Positions 56,594 through 64,000 of a stretch of DNA of 64,000 nucleotides are shown one piece after another. The notes beneath the pieces were generated by a model that worked only from the letters and a program-made list of their open reading frames with translations, did not search any database and was not told the origin of the DNA. How positions within the stretch are numbered: position 1 is the stretch's first letter; every line of letters starts with the position of its first letter. This DNA is from an uncultured Phocaeicola sp. (GTDB taxonomy: Bacteria > Bacteroidota > Bacteroidia > Bacteroidales > Bacteroidaceae): positions 1-64,000 of the forward strand of contig CALUJA010000014.1 in NCBI GenBank assembly GCA_944320845.1, written 5' to 3'. Both the position numbers and the translations under genes were made by a program.

Positions 56594-56601
56594 CAAAGGT
56601 A
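56594..56601 (-). promoter_or_regulatory. Candidate fabD -7 box
   Basis: TACCTTTG on the minus strand matches TAnnTTTG, 36 bp upstream of fabD and just past the thiD stop. No -33 partner is seen. Confidence 0.35.
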
Positions 56602-56618
56602 ATGAATCTTTTGATATC

Positions 56619-57452
56619 TTACTCATTTTCATCGAAAATGTGCATCGGTACAGGGGAATGAAAATGGTTGAGCGGCCCGTGCCCCTCGCCGATACGGACA
56701 TCGCAGCCCGACTTTATCCCCTGATATACATATTTTTTGGCCTTTCTTACCGCCTCTACAACCGGTTCGCCCAATGCCAGACAGGCAGCAATCGCCGACG
56801 ACAGTGTGCATCCGGTGCCGTGTGTGTTCCTGCTTTCCACCTTCGGAGCCTCGAACAGATAAGGCTCCGGCCTGTCCTTCAGCTGAAGAACATCGCACAT
56901 ACTTCCATTTGTCAGATGTCCCCCCTTCACCAGCACGGCCTCACTGCCATATTCCAACAGCTTGCGGGCTGCCGCCTGCATCTGCCCCACATCCTTTATG
57001 GAAGCTCCGGCCAGCACTTCCGCCTCGCTGAGATTCGGCGTGACAACCGTCGCCAGCGGCATAAGTTCTGATACAAGAACCTGTATGGCCGCGTCCTCCA
57101 TCAGTCTGCATCCGCTTGTCGACACCATAACAGGGTCAAGAACCACGTATTTCGGACGGTAAAAGCGGAGACTTTCCGCTATCATACGGATGATTCCACC
57201 GTCGTTGACCATCCCTATCTTTATGGCCTGCGGACGGATATCCGTCATCACAGCCTCGATTTGAGCCTTCACAAACTCCGGCGGAACGGGATGAATGCCC
57301 GTAACGCCACATGTATTCTGCACCGTTATGGCCGTTATGGCCGTAGCGGCATAAGCACCCAAGGCAGAAATCGTCTTGATGTCTGCCTGAATGCCTGCGC
57401 CTCCGCTACAGTCTGACCCGGCGATGCTCAACACACACGGATATTTCTTCAT
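56619..57452 (-). CDS. thiD: Hydroxymethylpyrimidine/phosphomethylpyrimidine kinase
   Basis: ThiD phosphorylates HMP twice for thiamine synthesis. The 277-residue ribokinase-fold enzyme has LSIAGSDCSGGAGIQADIK at the N terminus and THGTGCTLSSAIAACLALG with the catalytic Asp-like position replaced as usual by the GTGC loop. It starts 9 bp after the HpaII-like gene, so the two may share a transcript. No thiC or thiE is present nearby. Confidence 0.95.
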   Translation of the reverse strand: MKKYPCVLSIAGSDCSGGAGIQADIKTISALGAYAATAITAITVQNTCGVTGIHPVPPEFVKAQIEAVMTDIRPQAIKIGMVNDGGIIRMIAESLRFYRPKYVVLDPVMVSTSGCRLMEDAAIQVLVSELMPLATVVTPNLSEAEVLAGASIKDVGQMQAAARKLLEYGSEAVLVKGGHLTNGSMCDVLQLKDRPEPYLFEAPKVESRNTHGTGCTLSSAIAACLALGEPVVEAVRKAKKYVYQGIKSGCDVRIGEGHGPLNHFHSPVPMHIFDENE

Positions 57453-57461
57453 ACTTTCCTC

Positions 57462-58547
57462 TTACCGTTTCAGCAGTCCGACTTTCAGATTCAGCTTGAA
57501 GTAGTAGACTCCGTTCTCCCGCTCCAGATAACCGTACTTGTCTTTTTCTGTCGAACCTCTCTCCAGACGCGTGTTCATGAACAGAAAGTCGGCAAATGTC
57601 TGGCGGAAGGCCCGTTGATAACACAGCAGCTCGCCGTCGCCCGTCACAAACAGAAAGCCGGCAATGGCGCTTTCCACTCCATTATACAGTTTTGCAGGGC
57701 GCATCCCCATCGCAGCTGCCAGCAGAAACTCTTTTACCTTATATTCATAGAAGCCATGCTTGTGTATCAGCTCATCTTTTATCTTCAGCGGATTGAGTTT
57801 CTTAATCTCCTCGGTCAGTTCCGCCACCTTCGTCACATCGTCAAGCCACATCAGACGGGTCATCTCCCCAAGCAGACGCCCCATATGGAGGTCTATCATC
57901 GAAAGATTGCTGCGGAAAATCTTGTCCGCCACATCACTGTACTTCAGGTTTCCGCCCAAGCGCTCTATCATCAGCATACGCTTGGCCACTTCTCCCTCTT
58001 CACCCTCGTTGTTTATCTTGTTCACGGTGGGTACGGAGAACTTCACTCCCGTCTGTTCGAACTTGAAATTGGCAGCCCGTCCGCCGTCGAGCAGCGGAAA
58101 CATCATGCCCAAACGCGAGCGGACACAAAATCCCGTCAGCGGTGCGTCGGCACTATAAAACGCTACGCTGAAGTCCGTGCGGTCGTCGGTCTTTGCTTCC
58201 AGGTCGAATATCGCCACTTCATCCAGAAACTCCTCTACTCCGTCCGGCGAGGTCACATCATCCGTCCGGCTGTTCCGTATGCCGTCCAGTATCAGGCCGG
58301 CCACTATGGAGAAATCCTCGCGCGGAATCCTTTTGTCCATCTTTTCACCTACGATGTGTATACTGTCTTTCTCCACGATATACCGCCTTGTTCCGTCATG
58401 CTCCTCACGCTGGACCATCGCTACAGGCAGGCAATGTGCCGCATTCCTCTTGACATCGGGAGTGCCTGCATATACAAAGCCGTCGGCCAGCAGGCGGAAA
58501 AAAGCGTAAAGCTCCCCCCATTCTCTTTTTGTTGCTTCAAATGACAT
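57462..58547 (-). CDS. HpaII-family restriction-endonuclease-like protein
   Basis: The 361-residue protein (start MSFEATKREWGELYAFF; Met at 58586 would add 13 residues) matches what I recall of the HpaII family: EWxELYAFFxLLADGxVYAG at the N terminus, and GFCVRSRLG, LLDGGRAANFKFEQTG in the middle where HpaII relatives usually read GFSIKSxLGxxxTLLNA. If the alignment is right, the catalytic lysine (SIKS) has become arginine (CVRS). HpaII cuts CCGG. No methyltransferase gene is in the window. It precedes thiD by 9 bp. The role is uncertain: active nuclease, decayed enzyme or repurposed binder. Confidence 0.65.
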   Translation of the reverse strand: MSFEATKREWGELYAFFRLLADGFVYAGTPDVKRNAAHCLPVAMVQREEHDGTRRYIVEKDSIHIVGEKMDKRIPREDFSIVAGLILDGIRNSRTDDVTSPDGVEEFLDEVAIFDLEAKTDDRTDFSVAFYSADAPLTGFCVRSRLGMMFPLLDGGRAANFKFEQTGVKFSVPTVNKINNEGEEGEVAKRMLMIERLGGNLKYSDVADKIFRSNLSMIDLHMGRLLGEMTRLMWLDDVTKVAELTEEIKKLNPLKIKDELIHKHGFYEYKVKEFLLAAAMGMRPAKLYNGVESAIAGFLFVTGDGELLCYQRAFRQTFADFLFMNTRLERGSTEKDKYGYLERENGVYYFKLNLKVGLLKR

Positions 58548-58652
58548 AGCGTTCTTGCTTTTACTAAAAATTTTATCTATAAACATCTTTTTCTTTCACC
58601 CTTGCCAAATCTTGATCCGGACAGCATCCAAAATCCGTTTCAAGGGACAGTA

Positions 58653-60146
58653 TCACAGTGTAACCCCTGTCTTGAAAATGGCAATGCCCCGATATCCGTT
58701 CGTCTCGTTATTGACAAGCGTCCCGCTTGCCACTTCAACCACATAATCGGTAAAGCGCCGGCAAACGGCTTCCATAGGCTCGCCCTCAACGATTACCCCG
58801 GCATTGAAATCAATCCACGCAGGCTTATGTCCGGCAAGAGCCGAATTGGTGGAAATCTTTACAGTAGGAACACACGTGCCGAAAGGGGTGCCGCGCCCGG
58901 TTGTAAACAGGATAACATGACATCCGCAAGAGGCCAATGCCGTTGCCGCCACCAAATCATTGCCCGGAGCAGACAGCAAGTTCAGTCCTTTCTCCTGCAA
59001 TCGGTCTCCATAAGCCATCACTCCCGTCACGTAGCTCCTGCCGCACTTCTGCGTGCAGCCCAACGCCTTTTCCTCTAATGTCGAGATACCTCCCGCCTTG
59101 TTGCCGGGCGAAGGATTTTCGCCCACGGGCTCGCCGTACGAAAGAAAATACTCTTTAAAGTCATTTATCAGACAAACCGTCTCGTCGAACAGCTTGCGCG
59201 TGCGGCACCGACCCATCAGAATCGTTTCCGCCCCAAACATTTCCGGCACTTCGGTCAGCACCGTCGTCCCTCCCTGAGCTATCAGAAAATCGGAAAACAT
59301 GCCTAACAAAGGATTTGCCGTAATGCCGGAAAATCCGTCCGACCCTCCACATTTCAATCCTACACGCAACTCAGACAACGGAATGCTTGTCCGCACATCC
59401 TTGCTGCATATATCATACAGCTCGCGCAAAATACGCATCCCCTCTTCCCACTCGTCATCCACTTTCTGTACCACCATGAAACGGATGCGCTCTTCGTCAT
59501 ACCGCCCGAGATACTCGCGGAAAATGTCCGGCTGGTTATTCTCACACCCCAGTCCGACCACCAATACCGCTCCGGCATTGGGATGAAGAACGATGTTCCG
59601 CAGAATCTTCCTTGTGTTTTCGTGGTCCTTATCCAATTGCGAACAGCCATAATTATGGGGGAAAGCGACTATCGCATCCACCCCGCCGCGGCCTTTCGTC
59701 TCATTCCTCAGTCCTTCAGCCAGACGCTCGGCTATTCCGTTCACGCAGCCCACGGTGGGAACAATCCAAATCTCATTGCGTATGCCCGCATCCCCGTTCT
59801 TCCGGCGATATCCCCTGAATGTTCTCTTTTCATCAGGGATGTCAAGGGAAACCTCAACAGGGCGGTAAGCATATTCCAGCAGACCAGACAGGTTTGTCTT
59901 TATTTCATGTTCGCTTATCCACGCCCCTTTCCTGACCGGGACCATAACATGCCCGATAGGATAACCGTACTTGATGACATCCTCCCCTTCTGAAAAATCC
60001 TTCAAGGCCACCTTATGCCCGGCCGGAACATCCGTCAGCAGCCTGACATTGTCTGTGCCAACGCAGACTGTGTCGCCGGCATGAAGCGGGACGATGGCCA
60101 CGGCAACATTATCCGCCGCATTAATCTTCAAACAAACAGCAGTCAT
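58653..60146 (-). CDS. uxaA: UxaA-family altronate dehydratase
   Basis: A 497-residue enzyme: an N-terminal SAF domain (residues about 10-100, VCVGTDNVRLL, VMVPVRKGAWISEHEIKTNL) and the C-terminal UxaA catalytic region (GNDLVAATALASCGCHVILFTTGRG, CGGSDGFSGITANPLLG). It removes water from altronate to give 2-keto-3-deoxygluconate. Related galactarate dehydratases share this fold. Context with KdgK, Eda and a LacI regulator supports the hexuronate role. It follows the regulator by 11 bp. Confidence 0.88.
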   Translation of the reverse strand: MTAVCLKINAADNVAVAIVPLHAGDTVCVGTDNVRLLTDVPAGHKVALKDFSEGEDVIKYGYPIGHVMVPVRKGAWISEHEIKTNLSGLLEYAYRPVEVSLDIPDEKRTFRGYRRKNGDAGIRNEIWIVPTVGCVNGIAERLAEGLRNETKGRGGVDAIVAFPHNYGCSQLDKDHENTRKILRNIVLHPNAGAVLVVGLGCENNQPDIFREYLGRYDEERIRFMVVQKVDDEWEEGMRILRELYDICSKDVRTSIPLSELRVGLKCGGSDGFSGITANPLLGMFSDFLIAQGGTTVLTEVPEMFGAETILMGRCRTRKLFDETVCLINDFKEYFLSYGEPVGENPSPGNKAGGISTLEEKALGCTQKCGRSYVTGVMAYGDRLQEKGLNLLSAPGNDLVAATALASCGCHVILFTTGRGTPFGTCVPTVKISTNSALAGHKPAWIDFNAGVIVEGEPMEAVCRRFTDYVVEVASGTLVNNETNGYRGIAIFKTGVTL

Positions 60147-60157
60147 AAGAAAAGATA

Positions 60158-61225
60158 TTATTGAGCATCAAAATAAAAGTCCAGATTGTCTACGGTTATC
60201 AAGTCTATCGGCATATAATTACACTGCTTTATCTTCTTTTTCAATATCAGATGATTGCACAGACACTCTATGCTATTATATCCTTGCAGCATAGGCTGCT
60301 GGGCGATTATAAAGTCAACCGTCCCGTTTTTCAGGCAGTCCACATTCCGCTGGAGCAGGTCATATCCCATCAGACGGAAGTCTTCACGCCGGTTTTTCCG
60401 CATATATTCACCTATTATATATACTTTCGAGTTGAATGTTATCCCGCAATTTATGTCCGGATGCTTGGCAAAAAAATCGTCGAGCAGCGATTCGTCTTCA
60501 TCAGGCTGCTTGGCATACAGATTCAGCTCATGCACTGTCAGGTTTTCATGGTGCTCTTTCATGTACTGATAAAAGCCTTCCTCCCGGTGAAGCTGCTGGT
60601 TCGACCCCAATCGCCCCTCATTAATCTGACGGAATACGACAATCTCTTTACTGTCATGCGCCAGCAGCTTCAATATCCGTGCTGCAAAATATCCGCTCCG
60701 CCCGGCATGCTGCCCGTAAAACGCCAACGGATTCAGATTAGGTATATTGGAATCAATGAACACATACGGGATACCGCATTCCTGAAGCTGAACAACAAAG
60801 ACAGAAGTCTCCTGCTCAACCGTAGGAGACAGAATCACAGCGTCCGGAGACAGCTCCATCAACAACTTTGCAGCAGCAAGAAATGCCCCGGAAACATATT
60901 GATCATAATAAAAGGTCTCTAATGAAATGTTGAAATCAGAGTATACACCCACAGCCTGGCCCATTCCTTCCTCCACGCTTTCCCAGTATTCGCCCGCCGT
61001 ATGCAAAGGCAACAAGCAGGCGAACCTGTACTTCTTGTTCGAGGCCAAAGCACTTGCATACATGTTTGGCTGGTAATTCAATTGCTCCAATACCTTCTCA
61101 ACTCTCAAACGGCTTGACTCAGACACCCCGCTTCGGCTGTGAAGCACACGGTCGACCGTTCCAACCGATACGCCTGCCTGACGCGCAATGTCTTTTATCC
61201 GGATACGTCCTTGCTGCCTTTCCAT
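60158..61225 (-). CDS. LacI-family transcriptional regulator of the hexuronate module
   Basis: Start at 61225 (MERQQGRIRIKDIARQAGVS) gives 355 residues; an upstream Met at 61267 adds a lysine-rich peptide. The N-terminal LacI helix-turn-helix (IRIKDIARQAGVSVGTVDRVLHSRSGVSESSRLRV) is split here in two runs and is followed by a hinge and a periplasmic-binding-type ligand domain. It is upstream of uxaA and divergent from kdgK, so it likely senses an intermediate such as KDG or a uronate. A palindrome at 61309-61324 is its likely operator. Confidence 0.92.
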   Translation of the reverse strand: MERQQGRIRIKDIARQAGVSVGTVDRVLHSRSGVSESSRLRVEKVLEQLNYQPNMYASALASNKKYRFACLLPLHTAGEYWESVEEGMGQAVGVYSDFNISLETFYYDQYVSGAFLAAAKLLMELSPDAVILSPTVEQETSVFVVQLQECGIPYVFIDSNIPNLNPLAFYGQHAGRSGYFAARILKLLAHDSKEIVVFRQINEGRLGSNQQLHREEGFYQYMKEHHENLTVHELNLYAKQPDEDESLLDDFFAKHPDINCGITFNSKVYIIGEYMRKNRREDFRLMGYDLLQRNVDCLKNGTVDFIIAQQPMLQGYNSIECLCNHLILKKKIKQCNYMPIDLITVDNLDFYFDAQ

Positions 61226-61264
61226 AACTTCTGACTTTATCTTCTTCTTAAAATATTTCTGATA

Positions 61265-61272
61265 CAAATGTA
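61265..61272 (-). promoter_or_regulatory. Candidate -7 box for the LacI/uxaA operon
   Basis: TACATTTG on the minus strand matches TAnnTTTG, 39 bp upstream of the regulator start. No clear -33 element is present. Confidence 0.4.
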
Positions 61273-61280
61273 TGACTTTT

Positions 61281-61311
61281 TTTGATAATTAAAAAATAAG
61301 CTTTACCTTTG
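61281..61311 (+). promoter_or_regulatory. kdgK-eda promoter
   Basis: TTTG (61281-61284) and TACCTTTG (61304-61311) are 19 nt apart, an excellent match to the Bacteroides -33/-7 consensus. Transcription would start near 61316-61319, about 35 bp ahead of kdgK. Confidence 0.65.
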
Positions 61312-61324
61312 TGTGCGTACACAA
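61309..61324. promoter_or_regulatory. Putative LacI-family operator
   Basis: TTGTGTGCGTACACAA has perfect 6-bp arms TTGTGT/ACACAA around GCGT, with the central CpG common in LacI-family operators. It covers the end of the -7 box and the presumed start site of kdgK, so a bound repressor would block transcription. The other promoter (LacI/uxaA) lies 40 bp away and has no similar site. Confidence 0.6.
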
Positions 61325-61351
61325 TAAGAATTTATCCAAATAAATAATACA

Positions 61352-62374
61352 ATGGGAAAAATTGTAACGTTAGGTGAAATTATGCTGAGATTATCCACTC
61401 CGGGGAATCTTCGGTTCGTGCAATCGGACAGATTCGACATTGTTTACGGAGGAGGAGAAGCCAATGTAGCGGTCAGTTGCGCCAATTACGGACACGACGC
61501 TTATTATGTAACCAAACTTCCGAAGCATGAAATCGGACAAAGTGCCGTAAACGCTTTGCGCAGATACGGGGTCAAGACCGATTACATTGTGCGCGGAGGC
61601 GACCGGGTAGGCATCTACTATCTGGAGACAGGGGCATCCATGCGACCGAGTAAGGTCATTTACGACCGAGCACACTCTGCCATTGCCGAAGCAGAGCCGG
61701 AAGAATTTGACTTCGACGCCATCATGAAAGGGGCAGACTGGTTCCATTGGTCAGGCATCACCCCTGCCATCTCCGACAAGGCAGCTGAACTGACGCGTCT
61801 GGCCTGTGAAGCGGCGAAAAGACACGGAGTAACCGTTTCTGTTGACCTGAACTTCCGCAAAAAACTGTGGACAAAAGAAAAGGCCCAATCTGTCATGCGC
61901 CCGTTAATGAAGTATGTAGATGTTTGTATAGGCAATGAAGAGGACGCAGAACTGTGCTTAGGCTTCAAACCAGAAGCGAATATTGAAAAAGGACAGACTG
62001 ATGCCGAAGGATACAAAGGCATATTCAAAGGTATGGTCAGTGAGTTCGGCTTTAAATACGTGGTTTCTACCCTCCGCGAGTCATACTCTGCCACGCACAA
62101 CGGGTGGAAAGCCATGATTTATAACGGCAAAGAATTTTATACATCAAGACACTACGATGTAAATCCTATCATCGACCGTGTGGGAGGCGGCGACTCGTTC
62201 TCGGGAGGCATCATCCACGGATTGCTGACCAAGGCAAACCAGGAAGAAGCTCTGGAATTTGCTGTGGCAGCCTCTGCCCTGAAACATACAATCAACGGTG
62301 ACTTCAACCTGGTTTCAGCAGAAGAAGTGGAAGCACTGGTGGGAGGAGATGCCAGCGGCCGCGTGCAACGTTAA
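61352..62374 (+). CDS. kdgK: 2-keto-3-deoxygluconate kinase
   Basis: A 340-residue PfkB/ribokinase-fold sugar kinase. LGEIMLRLS at the N terminus, a GGGEANVAVSCAN signature and VGGGDSFSGG with catalytic base Asp281 mark the family. It phosphorylates KDG to KDPG. It precedes eda by 23 bp in an operon divergent from the regulator and uxaA. The C terminus ends GGDASGRVQR. Confidence 0.93.
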   Translation: MGKIVTLGEIMLRLSTPGNLRFVQSDRFDIVYGGGEANVAVSCANYGHDAYYVTKLPKHEIGQSAVNALRRYGVKTDYIVRGGDRVGIYYLETGASMRPSKVIYDRAHSAIAEAEPEEFDFDAIMKGADWFHWSGITPAISDKAAELTRLACEAAKRHGVTVSVDLNFRKKLWTKEKAQSVMRPLMKYVDVCIGNEEDAELCLGFKPEANIEKGQTDAEGYKGIFKGMVSEFGFKYVVSTLRESYSATHNGWKAMIYNGKEFYTSRHYDVNPIIDRVGGGDSFSGGIIHGLLTKANQEEALEFAVAASALKHTINGDFNLVSAEEVEALVGGDASGRVQR

Positions 62375-62397
62375 CCCAAACCTTTTAAAATACAACT

Positions 62398-63066
62398 ATG
62401 GCCAAATTTGACAAGATTGCCGTATTAGACAAAATCGGTTCGACAGGCATGGTTCCTGTCTTTTATCATAAGGATGCAGAAATTGCAAAGAGGGTGGTAA
62501 AGGCTTGCTACGAGGGCGGAGTACGGGCTTTCGAGTTCACCAACCGCGGCGACTTTGCACACGAAGTGTTTTCGGAAGTAATGAAATTTGCAGACAAAGA
62601 GTGCCCGGAGCTGGCTTTGGGCGTCGGTTCGGTCGTCGACCCGGCAACAGCCGCCCTGTATATCCAGATGGGAGCGAATTTTGTTGTAGGCCCGCTGTTC
62701 AATCCCGATATAGCCAAAATATGCAACCGCCGGCTGATAGCCTACACTCCAGGCTGTGGAAGCGTGTCTGAGGTGGGGTTCGCGCAGGAGGTTGGCTGTG
62801 ACCTTTGCAAGATATTCCCGGGGGATGTGCTGGGTACCAAGCTGGTAAAAGGGATGCTTGCCCCTATGCCGTGGTCGAAACTCATGGTCACCGGCGGCGT
62901 AGAGCCTACGCAAGAAAACCTGACCGGATGGGTCAAGGCAGGCGTATTCTGCGTGGGAATGGGCTCGAAGCTGTTTCCTAAAGATGTAATAGCCGCTCAA
63001 GACTGGAGCTATATTACCAACAAATGCAAGGAAGCCTTGAGGTATATCAGCGAAGCACGCAAGTAA
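62398..63066 (+). CDS. eda: KDPG/KHG aldolase
   Basis: A 222-residue aldolase that splits KDPG to pyruvate and glyceraldehyde 3-phosphate. The Schiff-base lysine is Lys138 in [15 protein letters not shown] (45-52) carries the catalytic glutamate region, and [10 protein letters not shown] the phosphate-binding loop. It completes altronate to central metabolism with uxaA and kdgK. It is about 20 residues longer at the C terminus than short E. coli-type Eda, as is common in Bacteroidetes. Confidence 0.94.
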   Translation: MAKFDKIAVLDKIGSTGMVPVFYHKDAEIAKRVVKACYEGGVRAFEFTNRGDFAHEVFSEVMKFADKECPELALGVGSVVDPATAALYIQMGANFVVGPLFNPDIAKICNRRLIAYTPGCGSVSEVGFAQEVGCDLCKIFPGDVLGTKLVKGMLAPMPWSKLMVTGGVEPTQENLTGWVKAGVFCVGMGSKLFPKDVIAAQDWSYITNKCKEALRYISEARK

Positions 63067-63116
63067 ATCGGAAAATCCATTTTGTTTAAGGCACCGTTTG
63101 ATACTGTTCCGCATCT

Positions 63117-63179
63117 CGTTTCATGCTGTTGAAAAGATATTTCCGTCAAAGGAACTTCCTTTTTCCTCCGCATGAAACG
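63117..63179. repeat. Nested inverted repeats after eda
   Basis: CGTTTCATGC (63117-63126) and GCATGAAACG (63170-63179) form a 10-bp stem; inside, AAAGGAACTTCCTTT (63148-63162) is a near-perfect palindrome. It lies 50 bp past eda, before the true terminator. Its role is unknown. Confidence 0.45.
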
Positions 63180-63238
63180 ACTGCAGGAACAGCAGAAGGG
63201 AAAAGTTCAGGCAAGCCCTTTCCGGGCATTGCACAGAA

Positions 63239-63280
63239 AAAAGCATCGGCATGACAAAACAAAATCATGCCGATGCTTTT
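63239..63280. terminator. Bidirectional terminator, eda / RlmI-like gene
   Basis: AAAAGCATCGGCATGA (63239-63254) pairs perfectly with TCATGCCGATGCTTTT (63265-63280) over 16 bp with a 10-nt A-rich loop. T runs occur on both sides. Confidence 0.85.
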
Positions 63281-63315
63281 CCTTATCCTCAAAGAGTGCG
63301 GACAAATATATTTTC

Positions 63316-64000
63316 CTACTCTACATAAAGCACCAATCCCTTCAGATACTCCCCTTCCGGATGGTATATATTTACCGGATGGTCGGCCGGTTGGGTCAGT
63401 TGGTGAAGGATACGGACATTGCGCCCGCTTTGAGCGGCAGCCGTAAACACGGCATTACGGAAATCTTGCTTGCTGACTACCTGCGAGCAGGAGAAGGTAA
63501 ACAAGATTCCTCCCGGGCGAATCTTGTCGAACGCTTTGGCATTAAGTTTCGTATAACCGCGCAAAGCGTTCCGCAAGGCATCGCGATGTTTGGCAAATGC
63601 AGGCGGATCAAGAATAATCAGGTCATAATAATCGCCCATGTTATCAAGGAACTTAAAGGCGTCTTCAGCGTATGCCTGATGTCTTTTGTCGCCGGGGAAA
63701 TTCAGGTTTACATTCTCTTCAGTCAGGTCTATGGCCTTGGCAGAACTGTCTACCGAATGCACCAAACTCGCTTTTCCACGCATAGCATAAAACGAGAATC
63801 CCCCAGTATAGCAGAACATGTTCAGCACATTCCGTCCGCGGGCATAGCGCTCCAGCAACGCCCGGTTCTCACGTTGGTCTACGAAGAAGCCGGTCTTCTG
63901 CCCTTTCAGCCAGTCCACATGAAACCTCAGACCGTTCTCCATCGCTATATTGTCAGGACTTCCGCCTTTTATGAACCCGTTCTCAGTGGCAAGCAAATCG
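63316..64000 (-). CDS. RlmI-like class I rRNA methyltransferase (5' end beyond window)
   Basis: The visible 228 or so C-terminal codons carry DQRENRALLERYARGRNVLNMFCYTGGFSFYAM, the SAM-binding loop and the DPPAFAKH motif of 23S rRNA cytosine-C5 methyltransferases (RlmI, methylating C1962). The frame stays open to the edge; the TTG at 63996 is not a real start. The N-terminal PUA domain would lie outside the window. Convergent with eda across a strong terminator. Confidence 0.9.
   Translation of the reverse strand, partial: DLLATENGFIKGGSPDNIAMENGLRFHVDWLKGQKTGFFVDQRENRALLERYARGRNVLNMFCYTGGFSFYAMRGKASLVHSVDSSAKAIDLTEENVNLNFPGDKRHQAYAEDAFKFLDNMGDYYDLIILDPPAFAKHRDALRNALRGYTKLNAKAFDKIRPGGILFTFSCSQVVSKQDFRNAVFTAAAQSGRNVRILHQLTQPADHPVNIYHPEGEYLKGLVLYVE

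Noticed and set aside
58638..58677. Imperfect inverted repeat across the uxaA stop codon
   Set aside because: It needs a 2-base bulge, covers coding sequence and has no T run, so it is unlikely to be a terminator.

Overview
The window reads as a stretch of core chromosome from a member of the Bacteroidales, most likely Bacteroides or Phocaeicola. Supporting signs are the -7 promoter boxes of the form TAnnTTTG, sometimes with TTTG near -33, and the general absence of Shine-Dalgarno sequences. The tRNA does not encode its CCA end. Lineage-typical genes include DUF4295 next to rpmG/rpmB, a Bacteroidetes-type RNA polymerase omega, DUF4293, the MoxR-Bat cluster, serine palmitoyltransferase and a pyrB-pyrI pair. 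I see no prophage, insertion sequence, CRISPR array or conjugative gene; nearly all of the window is ordinary gene-dense chromosome.

Layout. 1-5.8 kb: tRNA-Arg, dapA and ligA (minus), trmD (plus), a tandem universal stress protein and a small HTH protein (minus). 5.85-15 kb: a minus-strand operon running moxR, DUF58, BatD-like, batA, batB, batC, batD, batE and a PAP2 phosphatase. 15.3-22.9 kb (minus): an HU-membrane-LysM protein, a small HU protein, rimO and ftsY; then DUF4295, rpmG and rpmB; then pncC, tsaD and map; then mgtC. 23-32 kb: a HAD phosphatase, serine palmitoyltransferase head-to-head with a lipid kinase, trmN6, and lon-tgt-lptG chained by ATGA overlaps. 32-38.6 kb: a redoxin without cysteine pair, serB, a DEAD-box helicase, DUF4293, rpoZ, bamD and an EamA transporter. 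38.7-48.6 kb: an acyl-CoA ligase, lipB, a DUF3298 lipoprotein, rsmG, a metallo-hydrolase, gcvP and PBP1A. 48.9-57.5 kb: pyrB, pyrI, a flavin reductase, an outer-membrane barrel, glyA, an OmpA lipoprotein, a GH13 amylase, fabD and thiD. 57.5-64 kb: an HpaII-family endonuclease relative, a hexuronate module (LacI regulator and UxaA divergent from KdgK and Eda), and the 3' part of an RlmI-type methyltransferase gene.

Functional links. UxaA, KdgK and Eda cover altronate to pyruvate plus glyceraldehyde 3-phosphate, and a near-perfect 16-bp palindrome at the kdgK start site is the likely LacI-family operator. lipB (lipoylation), gcvP and glyA all touch glycine and one-carbon metabolism. Serine palmitoyltransferase and the facing lipid kinase suggest a sphingolipid locus. 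The nine convergent gene junctions are either closed by a hairpin or overlap by exactly 11 bp (two cases).

The observations most worth following are the HU-TM-LysM protein (a possible nucleoid to cell-wall tether), the stand-alone HpaII-family protein with an apparent Lys-to-Arg change, the Tgt lacking its zinc cysteines, the redoxin lacking CxxC, the sphingolipid-kinase pairing, and the ftsY promoter embedded in an upstream terminator. No search or computation could be run here; family calls rest on recognised motifs.
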